50,701 bases of DNA from Flavobacteriaceae bacterium (GTDB taxonomy: Bacteria > Bacteroidota > Bacteroidia > Flavobacteriales > Flavobacteriaceae). The first letter of the stretch is position 1; each line of letters begins with the position of its first letter. The position numbers and the translations under genes are program-made. Under the pieces are notes generated by a model. It was given only the letters and a program-made list of their open reading frames with translations. It was not told the origin of the DNA and ran no database searches. This document shows positions 38,686 to 47,505 of the stretch, one piece after another. The stretch spans positions 1 through 50,701 of the forward strand of contig CANFZC010000011.1 of the NCBI GenBank assembly GCA_947451475.1. Direction: 5' to 3'.

Positions 38686-39271
38686 TTCAGAAAAACCTAC
38701 ATTAGAGAAGAAATTTAAAGGATCTATTATTGCAGTTTCCATAATTATACCGGTGGCAGTAGCGATATTGTTTTCAGTTAAATTAAAAGATTTAGGGTTT
38801 CACGTTGAGCCTTTATCCTTTTTACCTCCAATCTATGCTGCTATTAACGGAATTACTGCCATCCTTTTAATCCTTGCTGTAATGGCAATAAAAAAGGGAA
38901 ATAGAAAATCCCATGAGAAGTTAATGACCATGGCTATTGGATGTTCAGTTGTGTTTTTAGTAATGTATGTTGCCTATCATATGACAGCAGGTGATACCAA
39001 GTTTGGAGATTTAAATGGGGACGGCATCCTTGATGCTTCCGAAAAAGCACAAGCAGGAGCAATCCGATTCGTGTATTATTTCATTTTAATTACACACATA
39101 CTCCTGTCGATTATTATCATTCCGATGGTGTTGTTTTCGTATGTAAGAGCGCTAGCAAATGAGTTTGATCGCCATAAAAAACTAGCTAAAATCACGTTTC
39201 CTATTTGGCTTTATGTAGCAGTCACTGGAGTGATAGTATATTTAATGATCGCGCCCTATTATGTTAAATAA
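38678..39271 (+). CDS. DUF420 (CtaM-like) membrane protein with an EF-hand-type insert
   Basis: This 197-residue membrane protein of the DUF420 family, which includes the oxidase maturation factor CtaM, has five hydrophobic segments with conserved histidines (H79, H101 and H140 in ITHILLS). Between helices 3 and 4 it carries a perfect 12-residue EF-hand loop, D111-L-N-G-D-G-I-L-D-A-S-E122, where relatives I remember have only a short Gly-rich turn. The loop should face the periplasm and could bind calcium. It overlaps the sco gene by eight bases and lies next to a small CxxC protein, supporting a role in oxidase maturation. Confidence 0.85.
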   Translation: MNNSEKPTLEKKFKGSIIAVSIIIPVAVAILFSVKLKDLGFHVEPLSFLPPIYAAINGITAILLILAVMAIKKGNRKSHEKLMTMAIGCSVVFLVMYVAYHMTAGDTKFGDLNGDGILDASEKAQAGAIRFVYYFILITHILLSIIIIPMVLFSYVRALANEFDRHKKLAKITFPIWLYVAVTGVIVYLMIAPYYVK

Positions 39272-39533
39272 GATGCAAAGAAGAAAGAATAAAAATCATA
39301 AACCGCTTACTCTTTCTAAAGGGAGTTGGTTTGTTCTTTTATTTTTTATCTTTTCCTTGACTTCATCAGCGCAATGCGCAATGTGTAGAGCTTCTCTAGA
39401 AAGTACAGGAGATAATGCCAAAGTAGAAGCTGTGAATGACGGAATCGTTTTTCTAATGGCAATCCCTTATATATTAGTTGCCATTATAGGATTTGTAATC
39501 TATAAAATGTATTCCAAAAAGATTAAAGCTTAA
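39261..39533 (+). CDS. Small membrane protein with CxxC motif, oxidase-maturation neighbourhood
   Basis: This 90-residue (or 86 if started at ATG 39273) protein has a signal-like first helix (about 22-37), a CAMC motif at residues 39-42 just after it, a short loop, and a second helix (about 62-82). Both cysteines would be periplasmic. I do not recognise a named family. Its overlap with the DUF420 gene and closeness to Sco suggest it handles copper or thiols for the oxidase. Its stop overlaps the convergent DUF4403 gene by four bases. Confidence 0.75.
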   Translation: MLNKMQRRKNKNHKPLTLSKGSWFVLLFFIFSLTSSAQCAMCRASLESTGDNAKVEAVNDGIVFLMAIPYILVAIIGFVIYKMYSKKIKA

Positions 39534-40921
39534 TCCATTCCGTCGATTCTAACACTCATCCTACCCGTTGTCGTAATGAAAGCAATCATCGCTTTGTCGG
39601 TAACCTCTACTTTTTCAAAATCAAAATCGTTTAAGATGCCATTTACAAATACTCCTTTCATTGGGGAGAAATTGTTCAAGTATGGTAACAAACTCTTTTT
39701 ACCTTCTTCCAAATTCCCTTTAATTGAATAACGACAGGTTTCCTGTATTTTTTTCAAGATTACACCTTGCAACAACCAATTTGCGGTTTTAGTCAGCAGC
39801 CCTTTACTGTTCAAAACATAGTCCATCTGGTCAAAATAAATTTCTTTAGTAACCGAATTGTAATTGGGAATCCCCGATAGATATATGGAGCCATTTATAC
39901 TTCCTGTCATGTCTAGTTCAATAATTATTTTACCATCCCTCTGCCATAAACCCACTTTTTGTACAATGATCTTCCGATTCCCAGAAGCAAATTCTTTCCC
40001 TTGAAAATTAGACGTTATGATTTTAGAAGCACTTTCATATGTGGAAATGGCCGCTACATTTGCGGTCACCTTATCAGGTACTTTGGTAACGGGCTTAAAT
40101 GCAATAGCATTGCGATCAAAATCACTGTTAGGTTGTAGCCCAACCATTGTCTGCATGTTGCATTTCAATCCTAAATCCATGTTGATCTTACTTTTAGCAA
40201 TAGTAGCATCGGTAACATATACTTCAATGGGAATGAGTTTAAACCAAGTTTGGTATTGCTCACTAGTTAAAAAGGGAATGCTCATTTTTTCTAATACATT
40301 CAATACATAGGGCTTGAAATCACAAGTTTTCTCAATGGCATCGTCGATTTTCTTAGCAATTTTGGACTTAAATATGGATAAGGTAGGATTAATGATGTAC
40401 GTAATAGGTACATTTCGGCCAGCAACTACTATGGTTGGGCTTTCAGTCCAATTGAAATCTTCAATCTTCGAAGTAGTAGTCATCTTCCAATTCGATAATT
40501 TTACATCACTGGTCAAAGTAATAGTTCCGTTTAAGTTAATCTCTCGAGTATCATTTAACCCCATAAAATCAGTACCATACTTGAATTTTGACCAAATTTT
40601 TAAGGGAAGTATGGTCTGTATCTTTCCGTCTTTTTCAATCAAACGTATTGGAGCCGTTTTCGTTATTTTCATTTCCGTTTTATCATCATCCAAGTTGGAA
40701 TCGTTATAAATTTCTCCTGCTAAAGTTTTATTCAATTGGTTTTCAATTTCTTTTAAAGTGATCTCTAAGGGCATGTTCACAAAGGAAGTCTTAGTGCTAA
40801 ATACCATGGGAGTGTTGTCAGACGGAAGTGGTTTTAAGGCCTCTATTTTTTTAGCAGTTGAGCAACTGTAAAGTAGTACAGAAAGTAAGAATACGGATAA
40901 GATTGATTTAAGAGCTGACAT
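39530..40921 (-). CDS. DUF4403 family lipoprotein
   Basis: This 463-residue protein has a lipoprotein signal peptide with lipobox LYSC (C20), followed by a beta-rich region that I assign to DUF4403 from its overall look. Two related halves are visible, as in BPI/SMP-like tubular lipid-binding folds (IENQLNKTLAGEIYND near the start; a second strand set after residue 250). The function is unknown. It is transcribed away from tolC, with its own -7 element at 40941. Confidence 0.75.
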   Translation of the reverse strand: MSALKSILSVFLLSVLLYSCSTAKKIEALKPLPSDNTPMVFSTKTSFVNMPLEITLKEIENQLNKTLAGEIYNDSNLDDDKTEMKITKTAPIRLIEKDGKIQTILPLKIWSKFKYGTDFMGLNDTREINLNGTITLTSDVKLSNWKMTTTSKIEDFNWTESPTIVVAGRNVPITYIINPTLSIFKSKIAKKIDDAIEKTCDFKPYVLNVLEKMSIPFLTSEQYQTWFKLIPIEVYVTDATIAKSKINMDLGLKCNMQTMVGLQPNSDFDRNAIAFKPVTKVPDKVTANVAAISTYESASKIITSNFQGKEFASGNRKIIVQKVGLWQRDGKIIIELDMTGSINGSIYLSGIPNYNSVTKEIYFDQMDYVLNSKGLLTKTANWLLQGVILKKIQETCRYSIKGNLEEGKKSLLPYLNNFSPMKGVFVNGILNDFDFEKVEVTDKAMIAFITTTGRMSVRIDGMD

Positions 40922-40940
40922 AGATTCAAATAATTTTATG

Positions 40941-40948
40941 CAAAAATA
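40941..40948 (-). promoter_or_regulatory. -7 element for the DUF4403 gene
   Basis: On the minus strand the sequence is TATTTTTG (TAnnTTTG), 19 bases before the DUF4403 ATG. No -33 TTG is seen at the usual distance. Confidence 0.45.
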
Positions 40949-41039
40949 AAAGTAAAAAAACGATTATGCTGTAACATATTTAAAAAAGTAAAGTCTAAGA
41001 TTGTAAGGCTTCCAATAAGCGTTTGAAAAACAAAAACCA

Positions 41040-41047
41040 TATCTTTG
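41040..41047 (+). promoter_or_regulatory. -7 element for tolC-hlyD
   Basis: TATCTTTG matches TAnnTTTG, 38 bases before the ATG at 41086. It supports that ATG over the upstream in-frame TTG at 41023, which lies before the element. Confidence 0.5.
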
Positions 41048-41085
41048 TTTATTGGGGCAAAAGCGATTTTTCTAACACAGTTATC

Positions 41086-42465
41086 ATGAATAAAATTATA
41101 AAAAATTACTTTTTATTTCTTTTTGTTTTGCATCTCGGAAGCACAGCTTTGGCTCAAACCAAGAAATGGACCATACAAGAATGTGTTGAATATGCTTTGA
41201 AAAATAATATTTCAATTAAGCAATCAGAGTTAGATTTTAAAGCCACAGCTATTGGTAAAAAAATGGCAATGGGTAGTTTTCTTCCTAGTGTAAATTTTGG
41301 TGCTTCCCATTCGTGGAACATAGGTTTAAATCAAAACATTACTACAGGGATTTATGAAAATCAAACGACGCAATATACTTCAGCAAGTTTAAGTTCAAAT
41401 GTTACTATTTACAACGGTTTACAAATCCAAAACCGATTGCAAAGAGCCAAAATGGAACAATTGGCCTCGCAGTACCAACTAACAAAAATGCAAGATGATA
41501 TTTCATTATACGTTGCCAACGCTTATTTAGACATATTGTTCAATAGGGAGAATTTGAAAGTTCAAAAGGGACAACAAGAGAATGATGAAAAGCAATTGCT
41601 GCGCACCCAGGAATTAGTAGAGGCTGGTGTAGTAGCACGAGGAGATTTACTGGATATGAAAGCAACAGTGGCATCAGATAAACAAAAAGTAGTTACTGCC
41701 GAGAATAATTTGTTGATTTCAAGATTGAGTTTAGCACAATTACTAAATCTAGATGATTTTGAAACCTTTGATATCGCTGAAGTTGATATGGAAGCAACGC
41801 CAAGTCCAGTCATGGAAGAAACTCCAGAAAATGTTGTAGCAAAAGCCAATCAAGTAAGAGTAGAGATAAAAATAGCGCAGAGCAATTTAGACTTAGCAGA
41901 AAGAGATATTAAAATTGCAAGAGGGGCTTTACAGCCCAGCTTAAGTGGTTTTTATAGTTTCAGTACAAGAGCTAGTTATACGGATAGAATAGTTGGGCTC
42001 GATCCCAATGGTGCCCCTATAGTCGAAGGACCGCTTCCTGTTTTTAAACAATTTAGTGATAATAAAGGACACAACTTTGGGCTAGAGTTGCGTATTCCAA
42101 TTTTTAATGGCTTTTCTGCCAAAGGCAATTTGGATAAAACCAAGATTAATTACGAAAAGTCTAAAAACGCTTTTGACCAAGCTAAGTTAGATTTAGAAAC
42201 AAATGTTTACAAGGCCTATACCAATGCCAGAGGTGCACTTAACACCTATGAAGCTACTGTGACAGCTTTAGAAGCCCGACAGGAAGCCTTCAATTATGCC
42301 AAAGAAAAATATGCGGTCGGTATGATGAATGCTTTTGATTTCAATCAGTCACAAACATTATATTCTACTGCGCAATCAGATGCCCTTCGTGCTAAATATG
42401 ATTACATCTTTAAAATGAAAATAGTTGAACTTTATTTTGGAATTCCAATCATTCAAAAACAATAA
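41086..42465 (+). CDS. TolC-family outer-membrane efflux protein
   Basis: This 459-residue protein has a signal peptide (about 1-24, ending in STALAQ), then the two TolC repeats: long helices rich in Gln/Asn/Ala (WTIQECVEYALKNN near the start; the second half begins near YEKSKNAFDQAKLDLETNVYKAYTNA). It should form a trimeric outer-membrane channel with the adaptor encoded three bases downstream. The frame is open from a TTG at 41023, but the ATG at 41086 starts a clean signal peptide and follows a -7 element. No pump subunit is encoded nearby. Confidence 0.92.
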   Translation: MNKIIKNYFLFLFVLHLGSTALAQTKKWTIQECVEYALKNNISIKQSELDFKATAIGKKMAMGSFLPSVNFGASHSWNIGLNQNITTGIYENQTTQYTSASLSSNVTIYNGLQIQNRLQRAKMEQLASQYQLTKMQDDISLYVANAYLDILFNRENLKVQKGQQENDEKQLLRTQELVEAGVVARGDLLDMKATVASDKQKVVTAENNLLISRLSLAQLLNLDDFETFDIAEVDMEATPSPVMEETPENVVAKANQVRVEIKIAQSNLDLAERDIKIARGALQPSLSGFYSFSTRASYTDRIVGLDPNGAPIVEGPLPVFKQFSDNKGHNFGLELRIPIFNGFSAKGNLDKTKINYEKSKNAFDQAKLDLETNVYKAYTNARGALNTYEATVTALEARQEAFNYAKEKYAVGMMNAFDFNQSQTLYSTAQSDALRAKYDYIFKMKIVELYFGIPIIQKQ

Positions 42466-42468
42466 ATC

Positions 42469-43773
42469 ATGTCAAAAAAGAAAATATATTGGTTAGTTGC
42501 CATTGTTCTAGTTATCGTTACCCTTTTAATTATTTTATCCAAAAAAGGAATAATCGGAAATAAAGACATGGGTGTTGAAGTTGAAACAGCTGCCGCAGAT
42601 GAAATTACAATAGTAGAAACCGTTTCGGCAACGGGTAAAATACAGCCAGAAGTAGAAATAAAGATTTCGTCAGAAGTATCAGGTGAAATTATTGCTTTAC
42701 CTATTAAAGAAGGGCAAGTGGTTAAAAAAGGCGATTTATTAGTAAAAATAAATCCAATGTTATATACCTCAGGTTTGAATCGTTCGGTTTCTAATTTATC
42801 AGGGACTAAGGCGGGATTAAGCCAAGCCGATGCCTCGTTTAAAGAAGCCAAAGCAAATTACGAACGCAATAAAATATTATACGATAAAGGAATAATTTCT
42901 CGATCAGATTGGGATAAAGCCATTGCTTCTTTTGAAGTAGCTGTGGCCAATAAAAAATCTGCCTATTATAATGTTGAAAGTGCTACCGCAACGGTAACTG
43001 AGTCAAAAGATAATCTTGGCAGAACTACTATTTATGCTCCAGCAGATGGGACTATTTCTTCGTTAGGGGTGGAGTTAGGAGAACGAGTTTTAGGGACCCA
43101 ACAAATGACAGGGACTGAGTTATTGCGTGTGGCGAATTTAGGCAATATGGAAGTTGAAGTGGAAGTGAATGAAAATGATATTGTTAAAATTAACATAGGG
43201 GATAGCACCAAGATTCAAGTAGATGCTTATTTGAAAAAAGAGTTTAAAGGTATTGTGACCAGTATTTCAAATTCAGCAAGTACAACCACTACCGCAGATC
43301 AGGTTACTAATTTTAAAGTTAAAGTTAGAGTTTTAAAAGAATCCTATCAGGATTTATTAGAAGGGAAACCAGCTAGTTATTCTCCATTCAGACCCGGAAT
43401 GACTGCCACGGTTGATATTATTACCAAAAGAAAAGAAAAAGTAATAGGGGTGCCTATTAGTTCAGTTGTGGTTAAATCAGATACAACAGCTTCTAAGAAA
43501 TTTGAGGTTAAAGACGAGAATACGGAACAAAAGATCAAAGCTAAAAGTGATAAAAAATACGAATGTGTTTTTGTGAAAGTTGGGAGTATAGTCAAAATTA
43601 GAGTGATTAAAACAGGAATTCAAGATGATACAAATATTGAAGTTTTATCTGGGTTGAAAAAAGGAGATGTTGTGATTATTGGTCCTTATACTACCGTTAC
43701 TAAAGACTTGAATTCTGGAGATAAAGTCACTCTTAAAAAAGGATCAGATACCGACATAAAAGACAAAAAATAA
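42469..43773 (+). CDS. HlyD/MacA-type periplasmic efflux adaptor
   Basis: This 434-residue membrane-fusion protein has one N-terminal helix (about 5-24), a lipoyl-like domain (ISSEVSGEIIALPIKEGQVVKKGDLLVKI), a helical hairpin (about 110-175, with KANYERNKILYDKGIISRSDWDKA), and beta-barrel and membrane-proximal domains. A Lys-rich insert lies at about 340-362. It links an inner-membrane pump to the TolC channel encoded just upstream. MacB-type ABC or RND pumps are the usual partners, but the next gene is tsaB, so the partner must lie elsewhere. Confidence 0.9.
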   Translation: MSKKKIYWLVAIVLVIVTLLIILSKKGIIGNKDMGVEVETAAADEITIVETVSATGKIQPEVEIKISSEVSGEIIALPIKEGQVVKKGDLLVKINPMLYTSGLNRSVSNLSGTKAGLSQADASFKEAKANYERNKILYDKGIISRSDWDKAIASFEVAVANKKSAYYNVESATATVTESKDNLGRTTIYAPADGTISSLGVELGERVLGTQQMTGTELLRVANLGNMEVEVEVNENDIVKINIGDSTKIQVDAYLKKEFKGIVTSISNSASTTTTADQVTNFKVKVRVLKESYQDLLEGKPASYSPFRPGMTATVDIITKRKEKVIGVPISSVVVKSDTTASKKFEVKDENTEQKIKAKSDKKYECVFVKVGSIVKIRVIKTGIQDDTNIEVLSGLKKGDVVIIGPYTTVTKDLNSGDKVTLKKGSDTDIKDKK

Positions 43774-43785
43774 AATACCCTAATC

Positions 43786-44451
43786 TTGACCTACATACTC
43801 AATATAGAAACAGCAACTAAGAATTGTTCGGTCTCTCTAGCAAAAGAAGGCAAAACGATACTGTTCAAAGAAATTGCTGAGCAAGGATATTCTCATGCAG
43901 AGAAACTACATGTTTTTATAGAAGATATTTTAAAAGAAGCAGCAATAACAGTCAGAGATCTAAAGGCTGTTGCCATTAGCAAAGGTCCAGGTTCCTATAC
44001 AGGTTTACGAATTGGAGTGTCAACAGCAAAAGGACTTTGTTATGCTTTGGGGATTCCGCTAATTGCTGTCGATACATTGCAAGTAATTGCTCGTCAAGTA
44101 GCTATTGAAAAAGGGCTAATCATCCCGATGATAGACGCTCGAAGGATGGAAGTATACAGTGCAATATTTGATGCCCAGTATAAGGTAGTTAAAGAAGTAC
44201 AAGCCGAAGTTTTAACTGAAGAAAGTTATGCTGAGCTTTCAGAAAACTTATATTTTATTGGGGATTGTCAAGATAAATGTAAAACGGTATTAACCAAAGA
44301 TAATTTTCATTTCTTACCTCATTTCGTTTTTCCATCGGCTAAAGAAATGAGTGAATTAAGCTATGAAAAATTCACCAAAAGTGACTTTGAAGATGTAGCG
44401 TACTTTGAACCTTTTTATTTGAAAGACTTTATGTTTCCAAAAAAAGGATAG
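43786..44451 (+). CDS. tsaB: TsaB, tRNA N6-threonylcarbamoyladenosine synthesis factor
   Basis: This 221-residue ASKHA-fold protein is the TsaD partner needed to make the t6A modification at position 37 of ANN-decoding tRNAs. The N terminus ILNIETATKNCSVSLAKEG and the motif ISKGPGSYTGLRIGVSTAKGL (about 65-85) are diagnostic. The start is TTG at 43786, 12 bases after the adaptor stop; the nearest methionines are far inside the domain. It ends exactly one base before the stop of the convergent mscS gene. Confidence 0.93.
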   Translation: MTYILNIETATKNCSVSLAKEGKTILFKEIAEQGYSHAEKLHVFIEDILKEAAITVRDLKAVAISKGPGSYTGLRIGVSTAKGLCYALGIPLIAVDTLQVIARQVAIEKGLIIPMIDARRMEVYSAIFDAQYKVVKEVQAEVLTEESYAELSENLYFIGDCQDKCKTVLTKDNFHFLPHFVFPSAKEMSELSYEKFTKSDFEDVAYFEPFYLKDFMFPKKG

Positions 44452-45285
44452 CTATTCTTTCGAAACCTCTCTAACATAAGGCTGAATCACTATGCCAGCA
44501 GTATCAAATGCTTCTTTACAGTTTTCTAAGATATCCGAACACATATCACCAAAATCAGCATTTTTTGACCAAGGTTTAATGGATAAATGAATGGCAGAAT
44601 CGCTTAAATCCCGAACAGTTACACTAGGAGCAGGTGTTTTTAAAACACTAGTATGGGATTCTAAAACCTGCATAACGAGGTCTTTGGCGTTTTTAATATT
44701 CGTATCGTAAGAAAGAGAGAATACTAAATCAGCTCTTCTTATACCTGCTACGGAGTAATTTATGATGGTGCCATTTGATAAGTTTCCATTGGGCACAAAA
44801 ATAGTTTGATTATTAGCAGCTACTAATTTGGTTACAAAAATCTGAATTTCACTTACCACGCCTGTAACTCCTTGTGCTTCGATAGTATCGCCTACTCTAA
44901 AAGGTTTAAACAAGATGATCAACATACCACCTGCAAAATTAGATAGCGAACCCTGCAATGATAATCCTATGGCTAAACCTGCAGCACCAAGGATTGCAAC
45001 AAATGAAGAAGTTTCAATGCCTAGTTTGGAAATAAAAGTCACAAACAATAAGAGTCTTGAAGACCAAAGCAAACTATCCGCCAAGAACTTAGATAAAGTA
45101 GGGTCTAATTCTCTTTTTAGCATGATTTTTTTAGCCAAACGATTGATAATACGTATAGCATATAGTCCCACAAAAAGGATTATAAAGGCAGAAATAAGCT
45201 TTGGAGAATACTCAATTAAAGCTCCAATGAATTGATCAACATATTCTCCAAACGAATGAAAGTAGTGTAATTCTTTTTTTTCCAT
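44452..45285 (-). CDS. MscS-family small-conductance mechanosensitive channel
   Basis: This 277-residue channel protein releases solutes on osmotic downshock. It has three hydrophobic helices (about 26-47, 66-85 and 96-118), the pore helix with Ala/Gly packing (AILGAAGLAIGLSLQGSLSNFAGGMLIILFKPF), and the beta and alpha/beta C-terminal domains (VGDTIEAQGVTGVVSEI...). The size is close to E. coli MscS. The frame extends two codons to a TTG, but the ATG at 45285 is preferred. The upstream leader contains the terminator hairpin of the preceding gene. It is convergent and abutting with tsaB. Confidence 0.93.
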   Translation of the reverse strand: MEKKELHYFHSFGEYVDQFIGALIEYSPKLISAFIILFVGLYAIRIINRLAKKIMLKRELDPTLSKFLADSLLWSSRLLLFVTFISKLGIETSSFVAILGAAGLAIGLSLQGSLSNFAGGMLIILFKPFRVGDTIEAQGVTGVVSEIQIFVTKLVAANNQTIFVPNGNLSNGTIINYSVAGIRRADLVFSLSYDTNIKNAKDLVMQVLESHTSVLKTPAPSVTVRDLSDSAIHLSIKPWSKNADFGDMCSDILENCKEAFDTAGIVIQPYVREVSKE

Positions 45286-45292
45286 AATCAAA

Positions 45293-45316
45293 CAAAAAAA
45301 TCCCGACGGATCGGGA
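45293..45316 (-). terminator. Terminator after the DUF255 gene
   Basis: On the minus strand TCCCGA and TCGGGA pair across TCCG, followed by seven T. It lies between the DUF255 gene stop and the mscS ATG. Confidence 0.8.
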
Positions 45317-45328
45317 TAATTAGCGTGG

Positions 45329-45336
45329 CAAAAATA
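45329..45336 (-). promoter_or_regulatory. Possible -7 element for mscS upstream of the hairpin
   Basis: On the minus strand the sequence is TATTTTTG (TAnnTTTG). A transcript from here would begin just before the terminator hairpin at 45316-45301, so the hairpin would sit at the very 5' end of the mscS mRNA. Confidence 0.35.
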
Positions 45337-45416
45337 GTGTTTTTATATTTAAATGGCACCTTCATTTTGCTGATTTATGGCGTTTTTTGTAGCTATTTTT
45401 ATTCTTAACGGAAATT

Positions 45417-47441
45417 CTAGTTCGCCAAGTTTACTGCTCTCTCGATAGCAGCAAATTCAGTTATCGGAAGCGCACAAGTTTTGTTTTGGCATAAGTAAAA
45501 TAAAGTTTGGTTTTCACAATAACGATTTTCTAAAAAAGGTAACATTGTGTCAACAGTTGTCCCTGCCAAAATTAGGTTCGGCCAATAGTTTTGATTTATT
45601 TTTTCAGCGAAATACAAGGCTTTTTCCCCACAAACCGCTAACTCTTTATTTTGTTCGGAAAAGTTCAACAATACATTTAACCAGTTGGAATAAGCAGAGG
45701 GGTAGTCAATTAACGGAATGATGGATTGTGTCATTTGACGAGCAATGGTGTCATAATAACAATTATTGAAATAGATGCCTAAATAAAATAAATTATGAGC
45801 CATAACTGAATTAGCAGCAGGAATAACATTATCTTCTATTTCAAAATGAGGTGTTATTAAAGCAAAGTCCTTTTTTGATGTAAATGAAAAGAAGGCTGCG
45901 CTTTCATCGTAGAAAAAGTCAAAACAATAATCTGTTAATTGTTTGGCATTTTGCAACCAGCACTCGTCAAATGTCGTTTCATATAATGCTATAAAGGCAT
46001 TAATCACTTGCGCATAGTCTTCCAAATATCCGTTAATAGTTGCTTTTCCATTTTTATAAGTTCGATATAAAAACCCTTCAGAATCCCAAAGGTTTTGAAG
46101 TATGAAATTGGCGTTTTGTACTGCGATGTCTAAATATTTTTTTTCGCCCAAAGCTTTGTATGCCTCCACATATCCTTTAAGCATCAATGCATTCCAAGAG
46201 GTAAGACATTTATCGTCTAGCCTAGGTTTACTTCTTTTGGATCTTTCAAAATAAAGAATTTGTTCCCATTTTTTTTTCATTTCGGTCAAATCACTTTCGG
46301 AAACATTGAACTTTATTGCAATTTCTTTTAAAGGCAGATTCTGTATCAATACATGGTTGCCTTTTTCCCAATGGCCAAAATCATTAATATTAAAAACAGT
46401 TTTAAATATTTCAAATTCGTCAAGGATAAGGGATTCTAATTCTGTTTTTGTCCATACATAGAATGCACCTTCTTCGAGATGATTATCAGTATTTAAACTA
46501 TCAGCATCTAACGCAGCATAAAAACTACCTTCTTGTGTTAGCCATTCTTCTTCAACAAAAGCCAGTGTTTTTTCGATGATTTCTCTGTAAAGTGAATTGT
46601 GTGTTAGTTTGTAAGCATGAGCATAAAGAGAAATTAATTGACCATTATCATATAACATTTTTTCAAAGTGTGGCACATGCCACTTCATATCAACAGAATA
46701 ACGCGAAAACCCACCAGCAATAGTATCAAATAATCCACCGTATGCCATTTTTGTCAGTGTTAAATTGACAAAATCTAATATCGTTTTATTTTTAGTTTGA
46801 TACCCATAACGCAATAGAAATTCATAATTAGTGGGCATCATGAATTTTGGCGCTCTTGCCATACCTCCAAATTCCCAATCAAAGCTTTTTTGCCATTTTT
46901 TCACTAAGTTTTCAATAATATCGAAGTCAAAATCAGTTAAATCCTTGTGAGTGGGGATGATACTTAACGATTGTAATCCGTCATGCAATTGCTCCGCATA
47001 TTCTACTATGGTTTTAGGATTTTGTGAATAAAGTTCTTGAAGTTTTTCTAGTGAATTAATCCAATCATTCTTCCTAAAATAGGTTCCGCCCCAGATAGGT
47101 CGTCCATCAGGAAGCGCAACTATATTCATTGGCCAGCCACCTTGGCCAGTCATTACTTGGACGGCTTTCATATATACAGCATCTATATCAGGACGTTCTT
47201 CCCGATCTATTTTGATGCTAATAAAATTGGAATTCATTACTTGTGCAACGTCAACATCTTCAAAACTTTCATGCTCCATTACGTGGCACCAATGACAGGC
47301 AGAGTAACCAATACTAATGATGATGAGCTTGTCTTCAGTTAGTGCTTGAGACAATGTTTTTTGGTTCCATGCCCTCCAATTTACAGGATTATTGGCATGT
47401 TGAAGTAAATAAGGACTGGTTTCGTACTGTAGTTCGTTCAT
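45417..47441 (-). CDS. DUF255/SSP411-type thioredoxin-domain protein (YyaL/SPATA20-like)
   Basis: This 674-residue protein starts with the family hallmark NELQYETSPYLLQHANNPVNW. A thioredoxin-like domain with C49-H-W-C52 (SACHWCHVMEHESF) follows, and then a long (alpha/alpha)6 barrel region similar to N-acylglucosamine 2-epimerases (about 190-674). No signal peptide is present, so it is cytoplasmic. The biochemical role of this widespread family is not settled. It is followed by a terminator at 45293, and its own start lies just after the terminator of the Nfu gene, so a separate promoter is likely, though none was clear. Confidence 0.92.
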   Translation of the reverse strand: MNELQYETSPYLLQHANNPVNWRAWNQKTLSQALTEDKLIIISIGYSACHWCHVMEHESFEDVDVAQVMNSNFISIKIDREERPDIDAVYMKAVQVMTGQGGWPMNIVALPDGRPIWGGTYFRKNDWINSLEKLQELYSQNPKTIVEYAEQLHDGLQSLSIIPTHKDLTDFDFDIIENLVKKWQKSFDWEFGGMARAPKFMMPTNYEFLLRYGYQTKNKTILDFVNLTLTKMAYGGLFDTIAGGFSRYSVDMKWHVPHFEKMLYDNGQLISLYAHAYKLTHNSLYREIIEKTLAFVEEEWLTQEGSFYAALDADSLNTDNHLEEGAFYVWTKTELESLILDEFEIFKTVFNINDFGHWEKGNHVLIQNLPLKEIAIKFNVSESDLTEMKKKWEQILYFERSKRSKPRLDDKCLTSWNALMLKGYVEAYKALGEKKYLDIAVQNANFILQNLWDSEGFLYRTYKNGKATINGYLEDYAQVINAFIALYETTFDECWLQNAKQLTDYCFDFFYDESAAFFSFTSKKDFALITPHFEIEDNVIPAANSVMAHNLFYLGIYFNNCYYDTIARQMTQSIIPLIDYPSAYSNWLNVLLNFSEQNKELAVCGEKALYFAEKINQNYWPNLILAGTTVDTMLPFLENRYCENQTLFYLCQNKTCALPITEFAAIERAVNLAN

Positions 47442-47450
47442 GTAAAGGTT

Positions 47451-47478
47451 AAAAAAAAGCGCCCAGTTTCGGACGCTT
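47451..47478 (-). terminator. Terminator after the Nfu gene
   Basis: On the minus strand AAGCGTCC pairs with GGGCGCTT (one T-G wobble) across GAAACT, followed by eight T. It lies 28 bases after the Nfu stop. Confidence 0.8.
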
Positions 47479-47505
47479 AAAGTTAATTATTTTAAATTAA
47501 TATGA

